Assembly (NCBI GenBank): GCA_949318235.1
Contig: OX439133.1
Location: 18,820,720 to 18,884,719, forward strand
Direction of reading: 5' to 3'
DNA: 64,000 nt
From: Ecdyonurus torrentis
Taxonomy: Eukaryota > Arthropoda > Insecta > Ephemeroptera > Heptageniidae
Part shown: positions 63,920 through 64,000 of the stretch, one piece after another
How positions within the stretch are numbered: the first letter of the stretch is position 1
Layout of the letters: each line of letters begins with the position of its first letter
The notes under the pieces: model-generated
Seen by the model: only the letters and a program-made list of their open reading frames with translations
What the model was told of the DNA's origin: nothing
Databases searched by the model: none
Program-made: the position numbers and the translations under genes

Positions 63920-64000
63920 CCACCATTAATTACTGTATGCTAGAACAATTTCAGCACCATTTCATCAGTACAACATAAGACTTATGTTATATTGTATAAT
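63920..64000. repeat. R1 MITE, cut by the right edge
   Basis: Starts with CTGTATGCTAGAACAATTTC-like sequence. Its position matches the R1 copy in Tryp-C intron 1. Confidence 0.55.

Overview
This is an A+T-rich animal genomic window. It has split genes with GT-AG introns, many tetranucleotide and (TA)n arrays, A-tailed retroposons and a very dense load of short inverted-repeat transposons. The protease sequences, a Tc1/mariner transposase of the kind common in arthropods, and the receptor fragment suggest an arthropod, probably an insect. I cannot name the species or order.

Genes. Left edge (3.2-7.5 kb, + strand): the last three exons (TM6, TM7 and cytoplasmic tail) of a rhodopsin-family G-protein-coupled receptor whose earlier exons lie left of the window. 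From 18.9 kb to the right edge, all on the - strand: a tandem cluster of four S1-family (trypsin-like) serine protease genes. All four keep the same intron phase pattern, 0-2-1-1-0, in every intron that can be seen. SPH-A (18.86-23.40 kb) is a catalytically dead homolog: the positions of His57, Asp102 and Ser195 read Glu, Asn and Ala, and about 100 Ser-rich residues are inserted after the dead Ser position. Tryp-B (25.32-32.67 kb) is a complete trypsin with a Thr/Lys/Pro-rich propeptide. Tryp-C (38.36-49.75 kb) is a complete trypsin. Tryp-D (56.34-63.14 kb, continuing past the right edge) is a recent duplicate of Tryp-C that keeps intact exons 2-5 but has no recognisable terminal GDSGGP exon in the window.

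How they may work together. The set fits a local expansion of secreted trypsins (digestion, immunity or venom cannot be told apart from sequence) with one paralog turned into a non-catalytic binding or cofactor protein. Tryp-C and Tryp-D have His, not Lys/Arg, just before IVGG, so they are unlikely to be activated by trypsin-like cleavage.

Rest of the window. Introns and intergenic DNA are a mosaic of at least fifteen short inverted-repeat families, many nested in one another. Others include a 1.95-kb hAT element with an 8-bp target duplication, a mariner-like inverted dimer, two foldback elements of 1.1-1.2 kb, a 76-bp mini-MITE with a GTAC target duplication (two copies), tRNA-derived SINE sequence and a decayed tRNA-Arg(TCT)-like sequence. 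Comparing the paralogous C and D introns gives filled and empty sites that date several insertions to after the duplication. One window-wide pattern is that about two dozen copies of the palindrome TGACGTCA (the CRE/ATF site) occur, mostly inside several apparently unrelated MITE families.
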